Source: Pyropia haitanensis (taxonomy: Eukaryota > Rhodophyta > Bangiophyceae > Bangiales > Bangiaceae). From it: 64,000 bases of DNA. Location: positions 3,621,756 to 3,685,755 of the forward strand of contig SDUX01000008.1 of NCBI GenBank assembly GCA_008729055.1. Direction: 5' to 3'. The notes beneath the pieces are model-generated. The model saw only the letters and a list, made by a program, of their open reading frames with translations, made no database searches and had not been told where the DNA came from. Of this stretch, positions 1-11,708 are shown piece after piece. The translations under genes were made by a program, and so were the position numbers. How positions within the stretch are numbered: position 1 is the first letter of the stretch; each line of letters begins with the position of its first letter.

Positions 1-269
1 GAGAGGGAACGGGCGGATGGCCAGAATGGGACGGGGGGGTGGGCGCTGGGGTGGAGGGGCAAGATGGGCAGCGCGGGTTGTGCAAACGGGTGCGCCGGGG
101 AGGCAAAGGCGGACCACGGGGGCGGGCCTTGGCGCGGGCGACGGAATGCGGGCATGCGCCGCGCAGTGTAAGTGACGTGCCGGGCGGGGCGGCAGCGGGG
201 CAGCCGTGACGCCGACCGTGACGGACAACCGCTCTGAGGCGGTAGGAGATAGGCGGGGGCGGGACGGCA

Positions 270-304
<35 letters not shown>

Positions 305-3154
305 CGCTGCGCCCACTGGTGTCGGCGGCCGCACCGCCCTCCCCCCGCCCCCGCCGCCCACAACTCAGACGCACGCGGCGGCGACGCGCGCCACTGCAAC
401 CGCGGCGTCGGCCGACAGCGCCAGCCTATCCGCCGAGCCAGGTCCGTTGTGGCCTACGAACAGAGACGCATGGCCAGGCCCCACACGCGCACCGTCGTTC
501 CTTGCCCGCCACCAAGGAAACGGCAACACAGCCGAGACAAGAATTGAAACTCCACCGGGTAGTCGGGCGGCGCGTGGCCATGCGGGATCGCCGGCTCCTG
601 CAGCTGCCCGAGACCCGCCAGGGTGTCGCGGATCCGCTGTTTTTCGGCGCCCCGCACGTGCCGCAGATCATCCAGCGCCTCCAAGAGGCGGGCCGCCGTG
701 TCCGCCAGAGGTGCCCCCACACCTGCTCGGACAGGCGCAGCGAGGGGATAGGCCCCAACCAGGGCCCGCTCGTGGTCGGTGGCCTCTTGCAGCGACTTGG
801 TCTGAGCAGGGCTCAGCGGTGAAGCACGAGACCACCTGCATCGCGAACATCCGAGGCAGAAGAGCTATATCAGGAAGAAACAGAGAGATCTGGCAACGTA
901 TGCAACAGCAACTGTTGACCCCAACGCAGCATTGGGACGCACGCGCACCAATCGACTGACCCTCGCCAGCTGCACCTCTTTCCGTGAAAGGAACGGTGGC
1001 AAGACCAGCCGCGGCGGCGGCCGCCGTCGCCATCATTGCGGGCGGGCCACGGACACCTCCTCGCCTCGACGCTCTCGCACAACCTTTCTCCGTTGCCAGT
1101 GTGTTGTGAGAGGCCTGGGCGGCAGTGGCCAGCAACTGCACCCACGACGTCGACTGGCAGCGGGACGGAATCGCCGACTCCTGAGGATGCACCATCTCAT
1201 GATTGTTGAGCGCTGAGGGAGGGGAGCGCCGCGCCTGGCAAGGAGGAACCGACCCCTTCCACGGACAAACAAAGGCGGCAGCCGCCCATTGGCCATCCCG
1301 GCCACGTGGTCGCGCCGGCCAATGGGCGCGGGACGCGGCTGCGAGAACATCTGGCCCTGCTGGACGATCCTTGCTGGGCGACGTGCCTTGCCTCCGTTGT
1401 GCTTGTCCGCGGTGCCCCACCTCGACGTAACAGCTGATCTGATCCTTGCTGTGGCTGCATGACCAACTTCAAGAAATTACCGGACGTCACTACGGAGCGG
1501 TGTGAGCACCATGCCAGCGGGACTCCAGACTTGCAGGGGGTGGCTACAGAGAGGGACGATCATCGCTCACTTGACGGGAGAGAAGGACGGAGTGGGGCGG
1601 TGGGGAGGTGAGGTGGATGGTGCCATCGTGACCTGACCTCTTGCGACTCCTGACACGCGCCGCTGGATTCCATGCGCCTCCAGCCCCCCCGGACCGAGCC
1701 TCGACGGTGCGGGGAGGTGCGGCTGACGCTGGGGCTGGCCGTTGCTGTATTCTCTTTTCTGTCGGCAATCATATCTCGTCCCTTCCACGCCTCGTCCCTT
1801 TGCTCGTGGGCTAGTCTCCACCTCACGGTGCGGGATGCGGCGACTGGAGACGGCGCCGCCGACGTTGCTACACGCCCCCCCCCTCTCCTGTCGTGCCAAA
1901 ATGTGCCCCTGCGCTGCACACGGCCAGCCTGCGGGGTCTCTGCTGGGGCGTGTGACGCGGTCCACCCCCCGCCCAATCGCTCGGTCCTGTCAGTGCGGTG
2001 GGGCGTGGTCCGACCTGGCAAGCCACTGACCGACCTCACCCCCCCTCGCTCCTTCCCCGGCGCAGTACGCCCCCCGGCTACCCTTGGCCGGACGTGGCAG
2101 CCATTTGCGTGAGAGCGTCGGTGCCATCGCAGGCAGCGGTGTACTGTATCCCACCCCGCGCTTTTGGCCACCTCCGCATGCCAGCCTGGCGGCGACCGGC
2201 GGTGGCGGTCTGTAGGCTCACGTGCCAAACCCCGCCACCTCCCGCCTCCCGGCGTTCTTCCCCTTTTCCGAGCACCGCTGGGCCGCCGGTCCTCGCGCTC
2301 GCCCCCCCCCCCCCCCGGCGCGCACTGCTTCACCTGCACGTGTCCGCGGCTCCCGCCGCGCCAGCCCCGTGGGGTGCGTTGCCATGGGGCAGCGGCGGCG
2401 GCTCCCCTCGCCCGTCTTTCGCCCCCTCCCTCCGCTCCTCTCTGTACCTTTTTCGTGTATGAGAGGGGACGGTGGCGCCGCTTCCCTCGTCACTGCCGAC
2501 ACTGACGTGGGGGGGGTTGGGATGCGCGTTCGTGCGCACGCCCCGCTGGTGATGGGCAGGAGGGTGGATGGCCGGGAGGGGGGCGGGGAGGGGACCTGCT
2601 GAGACCGTTGGGGAGGGGGCGGGTTGCGCCGCTACTCCAGTTTCCCAGTCCTCGAATCGCTACCCCGCCCCAGCGTGGCGGCTGACGGTTCCGACCGCCC
2701 AGCCAGGCGGGACGTGCGTGGGTCCGTGGGGTGGCAGCGCTGATCTTCCTTACGCGTGCGTAATGGGGGGGTTAGGGTGAGCCGCCGCATCTGCCCGAGA
2801 CGTCCCGAGCCCTCGCGAGAGGCTGGCGAGGGACAAGCAGGTGGGATTCACGGGTTATATAGTGCATGCAGTGCGGCCAGTCTCTCTGCTCCTCTTCCCC
2901 CCATTCCCCAAGCCAAGCCGTTCACGCACCACCCGGTCTTTCCTACCGTTGGCAGAGGTCTTCCGTTTTCTACTTGGGCTCGCCTCCTTGTTCCCTCAAG
3001 CCCTTTCGCACCCTCCACCGCCAATCATCACCATCCCAAGTCTCCTCCCTTTGCTCAAACCCGTCCTTTCCTTCTCCTCAATCCCGGAGGGCACCCTGAC
3101 CCCTCTCCTCTTCTCCGACTTGCCCAAGACAATAGCCTTCCTTCCCAACACGCC
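1..3154. other. GC-rich region without recognisable gene
   Basis: No reading frame here shows a recognisable domain. Open frames overlap on both strands and are of the Arg/Pro/Gly/Ala type expected from high GC alone. A run of GCC triplets lies at about 270-303 and long C and G runs at 2305-2320. The last 300 bases (2876-3150) are strongly pyrimidine-rich and follow a TATA-like box, so they may be the leader of the small ORF at 3155. Confidence 0.5.
2856..2861 (+). promoter_or_regulatory. possible TATA box
   Basis: A TATATA hexamer stands in otherwise very GC-rich DNA, followed by a long pyrimidine-rich stretch that resembles a 5' leader. The next Kozak-like ATG is at 3155. It is a sequence resemblance only, with no transcript evidence. 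Confidence 0.3.
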
Positions 3155-3250
3155 ATGTATGGGAGCAAGCCCCCGGCAGGCGGTGGCTACCCGACCGTGT
3201 CCGTTGACGACTGGTCTGTAGAGACGTCGGACGCGGCAGAGGCTGCCTAA
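3155..3250 (+). CDS. possible 31-residue hypothetical protein
   Basis: The first ATG (context cgccATGT) after the TATA-like box and pyrimidine-rich leader opens a 31-codon frame. It starts MYGSKPPAGGGYPTVS and ends with an acidic tail (SVETSDAAEAA). The composition is less Arg/Pro-heavy than chance frames in this region. There is no recognisable domain, signal peptide or membrane segment. It could be a short protein, the first exon of a longer gene, or a chance frame. The confidence reflects that uncertainty. Confidence 0.25.
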   Translation: MYGSKPPAGGGYPTVSVDDWSVETSDAAEAA

Positions 3251-5561
3251 CTCTCAACCACGAATGTGTGGGTGGGCCGCCGGGGCGTTGGGGGACTGGC
3301 GATGCGGACGATCACGGCCCGCCGATGGAGGGCACCCCGCCCACGATGAGCTGGCATGCTGACTCCACGGTTGGGTGGGGGCTTGCCGCCGGACAAGCAC
3401 AGAAGAGCCGCCTGGTCGGCGACGCGCGAGTTGCCGAGGCCAACATCGAGGCTGACGGCTATCTCGGCTCGCGCCTGGTTGCCCGATGTAGACTGGCGGC
3501 TTGCCGTCCTGTGACTGTTGCGAATTGTTGGGGGGATGTCCGTGAGCTCCGTGTATAGACAGGGTGTGGGGCGTGCGAGAAGTTTAACTTATATATACTG
3601 CTGCTCTTCTGTCAGATGACCTTGCTGCTCCCTGCTAAGCACTCAGCCCGTGCTTGTCTCCCTTGCGTTGGAACCTGACGACGAGAAAGGACCCAGTCAA
3701 AGAAGAGAAGAGGTTCGCAGCCTGAGGCCATTGTTGAAACCCCGACACGAAGGGCAGCTGGATCCGCCCAATTTGTTCTATGATGGCGGCGGATGCATCG
3801 ACATATTTATCTGGAATCTAAATACCCAGGTAGATCTTGGACAGTACTTTGTACCCATCCGCCACCAGCCGCGGTCGCCGCTCGTCATCCGCTTCTGTCT
3901 GATCTGTACGCGTAGCAGCGTGTTGGCCGTTTCGACGCCGAAGCTCGCTTTTGGTTGGTTGCTGCTGCTCCGCGGGCCTCCCGGGACCGCCCTTCCACAG
4001 TGGACCCCTCCCAAAGAATGTTGCAGGGGGCCCCCCTCTCCTCTCCGTTTCTCATTGGCCCCGTGCCACGTATCTTTTTTGCCCGCACACCACGGTTGTG
4101 GGCCGCACCGCGCTCACCAATCACGCGTCACGGTCATCTCCGGCAGATTTTTTCTTGGAGGTGGCTCGCCCTCAAGCAGGGCCCGAGCAACCAAGGCGAC
4201 ACCCTCTCCGCCACCGTCCTCCCAACCCCCCGTGCCCGCACCCCCAGCCCCCTTTCTCTGTCGCGACCAGACAATGCGGCGGCCGCGGCCCCTTGGAGCG
4301 CGCCCAGGGCCGTGCTCGTGGCGTGTGCGAGCCGCGGCGCGTGGTCCGGTCGGGCCGCCCTGGTGCCTTCGCGCTGGTTCGGGCGAGGCCGCCCCAGGAG
4401 GCCGCCCGCCCGAGAGGGGGCGTTGACCGCCACCCTGCTGGTGGGTGTTTGCACCGGGGAGGGCGGCGGCCGCCGCAGCCGCTGACAGCCAATGCGGTCG
4501 ACATGTTGGCTTGCGCCCTGATCACACCCGGCTGGGCCCAGCAGCCTCCCTCGCATGTTGCGGAGGGGGTCTGGGGGTAGGGGGGGGGGGGGTGGCGGCT
4601 GCGCGCGCGTGACACGAAGAGCTCTGGGTGGTGGCGTGGCGGATCCCAGAGCGCCCCCCCCGCGTTGGGCCCCGGCTGGGTGCTCGAGGGCCCGCCCCCC
4701 CTCGTCTCTGTCTCTGGAGGGGTGAGCCGTGCTGGGGCCCCCCGCCTTGACCAGTCAAACCCTGCGCAGAGGGAGCGCCAGCACACCCGTGGGTTTGATG
4801 GTGGCTCCAGGCCGGGTGCCCAGCGGCCGCACAGCGACAGCGTGCGTGTGCCTGGCCTTTTCCCAGGTTGTCTGGGCAAAGGCCTTGTGTTGATGCCCCC
4901 GCAGCTCCTGCAGGGGGGGGGCGGGTTCGGGGACGTTTGCTGCACTCAAAAGCTGGCGGTGCTTGGCCGCGCGCGACGCCGTGGGAGCTCTCGCGGAGCG
5001 GTACCAAACGCGACCGACCGCTGCCGCCGTCGTCGTCGTCGTCATCCCCCCCCGCTTTCTCAACCTTGGTATTGTGGTTTCCTCCCCCTTCCGCCCTCTG
5101 CTGGGCACGCCCCCTACCGAGCGAGATAACGCCACCGCCGCGCTGTGTGTGCCACCCGGCACACGCTCGCGAGCGAGTGTGCGGCCCGCCTACGCTTGGG
5201 GCGGACCCCTCCCCGCCAGTTCTCGTTGGCGGTGGAGCCCGTTGCGTGTTGGTTGTTATCCTCCCTCTCCCAGCTTCCGCGTGCTCTTTGCTCCCTGCGC
5301 GCCCTTGTGTGTGCTTGCTCCCCGCTGCTGCTTGGTGCGGGGCGTGCTGCCGCTCCTTGGCGCGTAGCCCCGTTCTGGCACTCGACTGCCCCTTTCCCCC
5401 GCCGGCGGACCTTTGTGCGACGCCCTTGGTCGCCCCCCACCGCCGCGACAGCGCGACCCGTGTCTCCCCCCGCCCATGGTGCTCGCCGCCACGTCGCCCT
5501 CTGGGCGCGGCGTGTCCCCCCCCCCCCCACCCCCTCGCTGGCCATCCCTGGCTCACCCGGC
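3251..5561. other. intergenic, no gene recognised
   Basis: A second TATATA hexamer is at 3590-3595, but the first ATG after it (3615) gives only a 20-codon frame. Longer frames at 3650-4580 and 4522-5556 overlap on both strands and carry no domain I recognise. G and C homopolymers (for example 4580-4590, 4912-4921) are frequent. Confidence 0.45.
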
Positions 5562-6011
5562 ATGGCCTCGGCGTCGTCGGCGCCGCCTATGGCGGCGTCG
5601 CCTGGCTCCCCTCGACTGCGCATGGCGCTTTCATCGCTGTCCTCCCTCGCGCCGCTGTCACCGCTGCTGCACCACTCACGCGCGGCTGCCGCCGCGTCGG
5701 CCGGTGGGGGCGGCTCCCCCCGGGGAGGCTGGTCGTCCCTGACGGCCACCCCGGCTGACGCCGCGGTTGACCCGTCCACCGCAGCCAGTGACGACGGTGT
5801 CCTAGGCAAGCACGTTTCCGTACCGCCGCTGTCGCTGGCCAACGTGCTGGACAACCCGCCCCAGGCAGGGGGGGGCTGTGGCGCGCCGGCCGACGTTGGC
5901 TCCCCCATGTCGCCGGGTGCCGGCGAAGGGGGCAAGCTCAAGAAGAAAATGAGCGCCGGCCGGGTGCCGCGTCGGACAAGCGAGTTCCGCAACATCTGGA
6001 TCACCGAGTGA
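5562..6011 (+). CDS. hypothetical protein, 149 aa
   Basis: ATG at 5562 opens a 149-codon frame with GC-rich third positions and ends in TGA at 6009-6011, followed by a T-rich stretch at about 6100-6125. The protein is Ala/Ser/Pro-rich and probably disordered. Its C-terminus is basic and more complex (GGKLKKKMSAGRVPRRTSEF, then RNIWITE), which looks like a conserved short motif or a phosphorylation or docking site. I do not recognise a family. The frame remains open upstream to 5145, but that part is low complexity, so the first ATG in good sequence was chosen. An antisense frame (5114-6070) is also open and judged less likely. Confidence 0.45.
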   Translation: MASASSAPPMAASPGSPRLRMALSSLSSLAPLSPLLHHSRAAAAASAGGGGSPRGGWSSLTATPADAAVDPSTAASDDGVLGKHVSVPPLSLANVLDNPPQAGGGCGAPADVGSPMSPGAGEGGKLKKKMSAGRVPRRTSEFRNIWITE

Positions 6012-6956
6012 AGCGTCCTGTGGGTGCGATGGCGGTGGATGTTTGGGGGGGGGAGAGGGAGGGAGGGCAAGGGATGTACCGCATGCCGCCCGCGCTGTCG
6101 TTTTCTTTTTCTTTTTACTTTTTATAAGGTGATCTGCCTGCTCGCGGGCCGTGGGCTAGAAGGGTGGCATGCGAAGGCGGTCTTGCGTTTTTGTGTGCGT
6201 ATCCGTGCGTTTGTGTGGGATGTGTGGGGTTTTGCGTGCTGCGGGTGTCGCCTCGTTGTCGCGCTGGTGTGGACGGCGCGTGCAGCGAGGCGGAGGTTGC
6301 GTAGAAGGGTCTGGCGGCGGTGAGGCGATGGCTCGGCTGCGGCTGTCACGGCGCTGCTGCTGTCGCGGCCTGTCATACCGAGCTGGGGGCAACGTGGCTG
6401 CGTGCGCCAAGGTGGGGCTGATGTGGCTCTCCTTTGGAGCCACGTTGTACATGGTGGCGCCGATGGGGGACTGCGGACCACTTCCCCCCGGCCGCTCCCC
6501 TCTTTAAGTTGCACGCCCGCGTTGATGGGGGGCGGGGTTGCGCCTCCACTTGTATAGCGTCCCTGCTGCTGATGCGTCGCGATGCGATGTGCAGTGCGTC
6601 GCGGTAGACGATGGCGTCCTTCGCTGTTTATATTTTTTCCTTCCTTCTGTGCACAGCTCCTGGTTAAAGGAATTCTGATGGACCCGTGCGGCACGAACTC
6701 TGCTCGGCGCCACTTTCCCGCTGGTGGACAAGAGCATGCAACCGCGGACACCCCCGCCCAAGCAACGCCACGAAGTCGCGTCGCTGTGCCGCAAGGAGTC
6801 CCCCGAGGCCGCACATGCTTGCAGAGAAAAAGAGGCATACCGTTCACACACGCAGACCACCCTCGCTTGGAGGCCTACCGCCTCACCCCCGTCCCCGTCG
6901 CGTGCCTTCTCTTTCTCTACACCGCCCTTCCCACCAGCCGTCCCCAACCAAAACCT
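6012..6956. other. intergenic, no gene recognised
   Basis: The region contains the T-rich stretch after the hypothetical ORF (about 6100-6125) and GC-rich sequence with overlapping open frames on both strands. None has a recognisable domain. It probably holds the 3' ends of the two flanking genes, which converge here. Confidence 0.45.
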
Positions 6957-7216
6957 CTACTGCAGCTGCTGCTCGGGCGTGAGCGCAACTAGCTCTTGCA
7001 GCTGCCGCATGTTGTTGGATGAGCTCAGCCACTCCCGAAAATGCGCTGTCACCACGCTGTGCACCGACGCCGTTGGGGCGGCACCCGCGGGGGGGCCATT
7101 GGGAGTCAGGGCTGGCGTCGCGGCTGGCGACGCGGCCGACGCCCCAGCGGGCTTGGCCGCCACGTCCGCCGCGGCCCCGGCCGGCCGGCCAGCATCCCCC
7201 TTAGACGGCGACGCGC

Positions 7217-7247
<31 letters not shown>

Positions 7248-9955
7248 CGTCCCCGCCTGGGGCTCATCCCCCAGTGATGGAGCGGCCGCCGCTCCGGCCG
7301 CCGGCGCCCCCCCCCCCCCACGGGCCGCAGCTCAAACGAGCACACCACCCGGCGGAGGGCTTCAAACTCCTCCACCCGCCGCTCCAAGCTCGCCCGGTAC
7401 TCTACGGGCAGCGGCGCCGCGATGGCCAGCAAGGACGGCCGCAGGTCCCGCGACGCACCCGGGGGCGGCACCGCCGCCGCGGCCGTGGCGGTCACGACCG
7501 CCGCTGCCGCCCCCGCCGCGGCCGCTCCGTCCGCGGCGGGCGTCGCGGCGGCCTCGTCACGCGGCGGCGAGTCTGGCCGGCCGCCCCCCCCTCTCCCTCC
7601 GCCCGCACGACCGTCCGCGTCCGCCTCGAGCGTCGGCACGGAAAATGGGATCAGCTCGTCTGGCGGCACCACCGTTGCGACGTCCGCTTCTGCGAGCTCC
7701 GCCGCTCCCGCGCCGTCGCCGCCCCCTTTGGGCGGTGGCGACCGGTAGTCGCGCCACGCATTGACCGTGCCGTCGACGCCCGCCGCGACGGCGGCCGCGG
7801 ACAACTCCGCTGCTGGGTAGACCGCGTTGTAGGGCGCGAAGCGGAGGCCGCGACTGTCGCCCACCACCATGGGAGGCGCGTTGACTGCCATGTATAGGGT
7901 GCTGTTAAATGTGTTGGTGATGAGCAGTCGCCGGGCGGCCGCATGCACCGCCACGCGCTCGCACGAGAGGACAGACAGGGATGTGGTGGCCGCCACAAAC
8001 AGCGTCACGTCGGTGCACGACACGAGCGTCAGCCGCCGCACAGGGCAGAGCAGATAGATGTGCGCGTCACTGCAGTCCGACACGCGCACGTCTGGGAGGA
8101 TGGTAGCGTCCGCGGCGGCCGGCGCCTCATCGACGGCGGCCGCGGCGTCGTCGCCACCATCACCGCCGCCAGCGACGCGGGGGCGAGGTGCGCGGGTATT
8201 CCTCCCTGGCAGCAGGCATCGCCGCAGCAGCGTCCGCCGCTCCAGCGACCGCACCTCCACGACGCGGTCGGCGGTTTCCCCCTCGCCTCCCCCTCCCAGT
8301 CCCGGTATCGCGTCCGACGGCGGCCGCGCCAGGCCCGCCGCGACGGACGCAACCAGTGAGCCGAGCGGCAGCACCGCGACGGGATCGGACCGCCACGTCG
8401 CGACCGCGTCCGCGGCGCTCGGCCCCGCGACGGTGGCGAGCAGGAAGGACAGGTGGTCAAACCAGGCACGGCGGACGGGCAGGGTGGCCGCGGCAGTGCC
8501 GACGCCGGCAGCCGCAGTCGCACACAGCACCGCCGCTGTGGCGACGGAGGTGGACGTGGCCACGCCACCAGCACCCGCGATGCCGGGGCTGCCGCCGCCA
8601 CCGCCGCTGCTGGCGCTGCCGCCATTTCCGCTGCTGCCGGGGCCGGCAGCCACAGGGCTCCCCCCCCCCCCTCCCCCCCCAATCCATGACGCGGACGTGG
8701 GCCCAAATGCGGGGCTCCGGCCGCCAGACGCCCCACCGCCACCACCAGCGTCGATCACCACCCCATACGCGGCGGCCACCACCAGCAGCAGGTCCCCTAA
8801 GCACGCCGCGACGAGCTGCGTCTCTCGCTCCCGCGCGTTGGCGTCTGACGCCACAATCGCAGAGTGCGCCATGTGCCGGTGGTGCGGCCCCGTGGGGGAC
8901 CCTTTGTGCCGATGCGTGGGTGTGTGCTCCCCGCCCGACAGACCGGGGCTCGCGCCGCCGCCGCCGCCGCCGCCGCCGGGGGCCCCAGGGGCGGCTGCCG
9001 CCACCAGCGGCTCGACGCCGCCGTCAGAGGGCAACGGTGACGCGGCAGTGGCAGCGCGACCCGCGTCCGCACCGCCACCCGGGGGTGTGCCTGGCGCGTC
9101 GCCGCCCCCCCCAGCGCTCGCAGGGGCGGCGCCGTTGGGCGCGCCGCCAGGGGCGACCGCGACCGCGGCGGCTGAAACCGCGGCGGCGGCAGCGGCGGCG
9201 GCCGCCGCCGCCGCCGCTGGGGGCGTCGCCGGCACCATTGCGTCGGGCCATACCGCGTTGGCTGTCGCACGGTACGTGGAGGCCATGCCCTTGGCCGCCG
9301 CGTGCAGGCGGAGAAAGGCGAGGAGCTCGGCCACGGGGATCCGCCGCGGCACCGCCGCTGCCGGCGGGGGTGGGGGCGCCGCCGCCGCCGCAGCCGCACC
9401 GCCGCCCGCGGCGCTGCCGGGGGCGGGAAAGGGCGCGACGGGGGCGCCACCTCCCGAGTTGACCCGCGCAAACGCCTCGGGCACGTTCGCCGCGAGCTCC
9501 TCCACCACCACTCCCGCCGCCGCCGCGTCCAAGTGCATCCACGACGCGGCGGCACGGGCCCACGCCGCGTCCGTCACCCCCCCCACTCCCACGCCGTCGG
9601 CCGACGCCCCCGCACCCTCCGCCGCCGCCTCCCCCGCCGCCGCGGCGCGCAGCGCGGCGGCGAGCCCGCCCCAGTCCACTGCGGGCGCCACGCCCGGCAG
9701 CAGCGGCACGGTGACGGCGTGCTCAAACAGCTGCCGCCGCACCCACAGCGGCTCGGACGGCGGCAGCGGCGGCGGCCCCGGTGGCCGGCTGGCGGCGGCG
9801 GCGGCGGTGGCGGCATGCGCCGCGGCCGCAGGGGGGGGCAGCGCCAGGTCGGGCGGGCCGCCATCCGCGGCGGCAGACGGCGGCGGCGCCGCCCCGCCGG
9901 GCCGTGGCGACCGCCGCGGGGACAGCCGCGGGGAAACGCGGGGGGAGAGCGGCAT
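6957..9955 (-). CDS. TBCCD1: TBCC domain-containing protein 1 (TBCCD1-like), frame broken at a C13 run
   Basis: TBCCD1 is a tubulin-cofactor-C-related protein that positions centrosomes or basal bodies and Golgi in animals and Chlamydomonas (ASQ2). The frame from ATG at 9955 has an N-terminal EPLWVRRQLFEHAV block resembling the family start. Long poly-Ala/Gly inserts follow. The beta-helical TBCC domain lies at about 8100-7815, with motifs such as ILPDVRVSDC, HIYLLCPVR and LRFAPYNAVYP. At the 13-C run 7307-7319 the frame changes. After the shift, the sequence reads on to TAG at 6957 and ends FREWLSSSNNMRQLQELV, matching the family C-terminus. Without the shift the frame runs into Arg repeats to 7106. 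A single missing base in the run explains it. An in-frame GTG at 10087 was not used as the start. Confidence 0.85.
7307..7319. other. C13 homopolymer at the TBCCD1 frameshift
   Basis: Thirteen consecutive C (G on the coding strand) sit exactly where the TBCCD1 frame switches. Upstream and downstream frames both match the family. The switch is the one produced by one base missing from the run, so miscalled length is the simplest explanation. Confidence 0.7.
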
Positions 9956-11708
9956 CGGGCCCGTCTTGACCACGTGGCCGCTGCTAGGGACGCCGACGGG
10001 GCCGCCACCGCCAGCGGCGCCACCAGCCCCGCCGCTGCCGCCAGTGCCGGTACCACCACCTGTGCCGGTGCCGCCGCCGACGCCCACACCACCCGTACCA
10101 CCGCCACCGCCACCGCCGCAGCCACCGCCGCTACCGCCGCCACCGCCGCCATCCCCCCCCCCACCCCAGCGGCTAATGACTCCATCGCCCGCGACGGTGG
10201 CCCGTCGGCCGCTCCCCCCTCCCCACCCTGCCCCCTAGCGCAGCCCGCCACGGGTGTGCCGCGGCCGTGCCGCCGCCGTCGCTGCCGTCACCGCCAGCAC
10301 CGTCCCCGTCTCCAGCCACCCCCGTCACCGCCGCCGCCACCGCGCGCCCCGACCGACCGGCACGCAGCTCTGCCCTGCCGCACTGGCGGCGACCACGACG
10401 CCCGCCGACTCCCCCCACCCACCGCCCCCCCCCCCAAAACTTGGCTCCCCGTCCCGCGCCGCCAGCGCCCAAACGGCAACCGACGGGTCGGGGATGTGCG
10501 GTTGGGGCACAGCGGCGATGGCAGCAGCCGCGGCGGCGGCAGCGGCAGCGGGCGGCGGCGGTCGTAGCAGCGGCTGCGGCGGCCCGCGCCAGGGGCACCG
10601 GCCGCGTCCCGGGGGGACCCCCCGGCTCAGACACGAGAGGCACGCCGCCGCCGATGCGGGCCGCGGGCGGTCCCGCCAGCGTGCCTGCGGCCGTCGCGGT
10701 ACCAGCAGACGGCGTCGCGCGCAGCCTCCCGCCGTCGCCCCCCCCTCCCCCCACCTCCCCCCCCCGGTGCGCGCGCGCTCCTTGCTCCCACCGCAAACCG
10801 TCGGCCGCGTGCGGGCTGGCTGCGTGGCTACGGCCGAGGTTGCAGGCGACTGGTGGTCGTGGCTCCCCCCCCCCCCCGCAGCGTCAACGACGACGGCGGA
10901 AAAAGGGAGTCGCAACAAGCGAGTCTGACAAAGTTTTGCGGATATCGACATTTCTTGGCGACCGCGCTTGTGGTTTTGACACTCCCGCCTTCAGTGATGG
11001 CAGTTTTTCGACCTTCTGGCCCAGTCGCAGACGCCTTTCAACAAAAATGACGTTGTATGGCGTGCTGTGAAGATGCTGATGGGTCGCTCGCCACCGTCGT
11101 TTTTGTGTCCCTCGTGCTCGAGGCGCTTCTGCTCGTCCGAGGAGAAGCGCGGCGATGGATCACAAGTCCACATTGCAAAAGAAAAACCACAAAAGACAAA
11201 AAAAGCACCATCCACAGCCCAGAAAGAGAACCCACAACTTCTTGAAGGACCTCTTCACAATGACAATCGCGATGAGAGCTTGGCACACGACCGGCAGGGT
11301 TGACCTGCGTCAAGTGTCCAAATGAGATCAGAAGCAATTGTTGGTACTTGATCGCACCAGTGCACTTTCTGCATGGATCACTGGCTAATGTATAACAGAT
11401 ACGTAACACATCCATGAAAGATGAAATTAGATCAATTTCGTACGTCAACGGTCCTTGGGGCCTCGCTGGTCCCGTCGAGACCACGTAGACCCCCTCCAAT
11501 CCGCCAGAACGTCATCGCCACCTTCCACATCACCGCAGAGCCGGCCGAGCCCGCCCCGCGCGTCTGCCCCGGGAGCGTCCCTTGACCCGGGCAGCGGGCG
11601 CGCTTCGCCTGGTTGAGCCGTAGGTTATTGGCCGTTCGTCCATCGCCGCCGCTCTCTCGGTTCCGCTTGCTTTGCCCTGTGCCGTGGCCGCCCGCATCGA
11701 CCCCTCTG
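9956..11708. other. intergenic between divergent TBCCD1 and ClpR-like genes
   Basis: From 9956 to about 10870 the sequence is CCG/GGC-rich low complexity. From about 10910 to 11460 it becomes clearly less GC-rich. A minus-strand frame at 11038-11499 includes one hydrophobic segment (LWMVLFLSFVVFLLQCGLV) but has no recognisable family. No gene is called. The region should hold the two promoters. Confidence 0.45.

Noticed and set aside
8058..10238. 726-residue plus-strand ORF
   Set aside because: It is antisense to TBCCD1 and made of Ala/Pro/Ser runs that follow from the composition of that gene; the minus strand has a clear family match.
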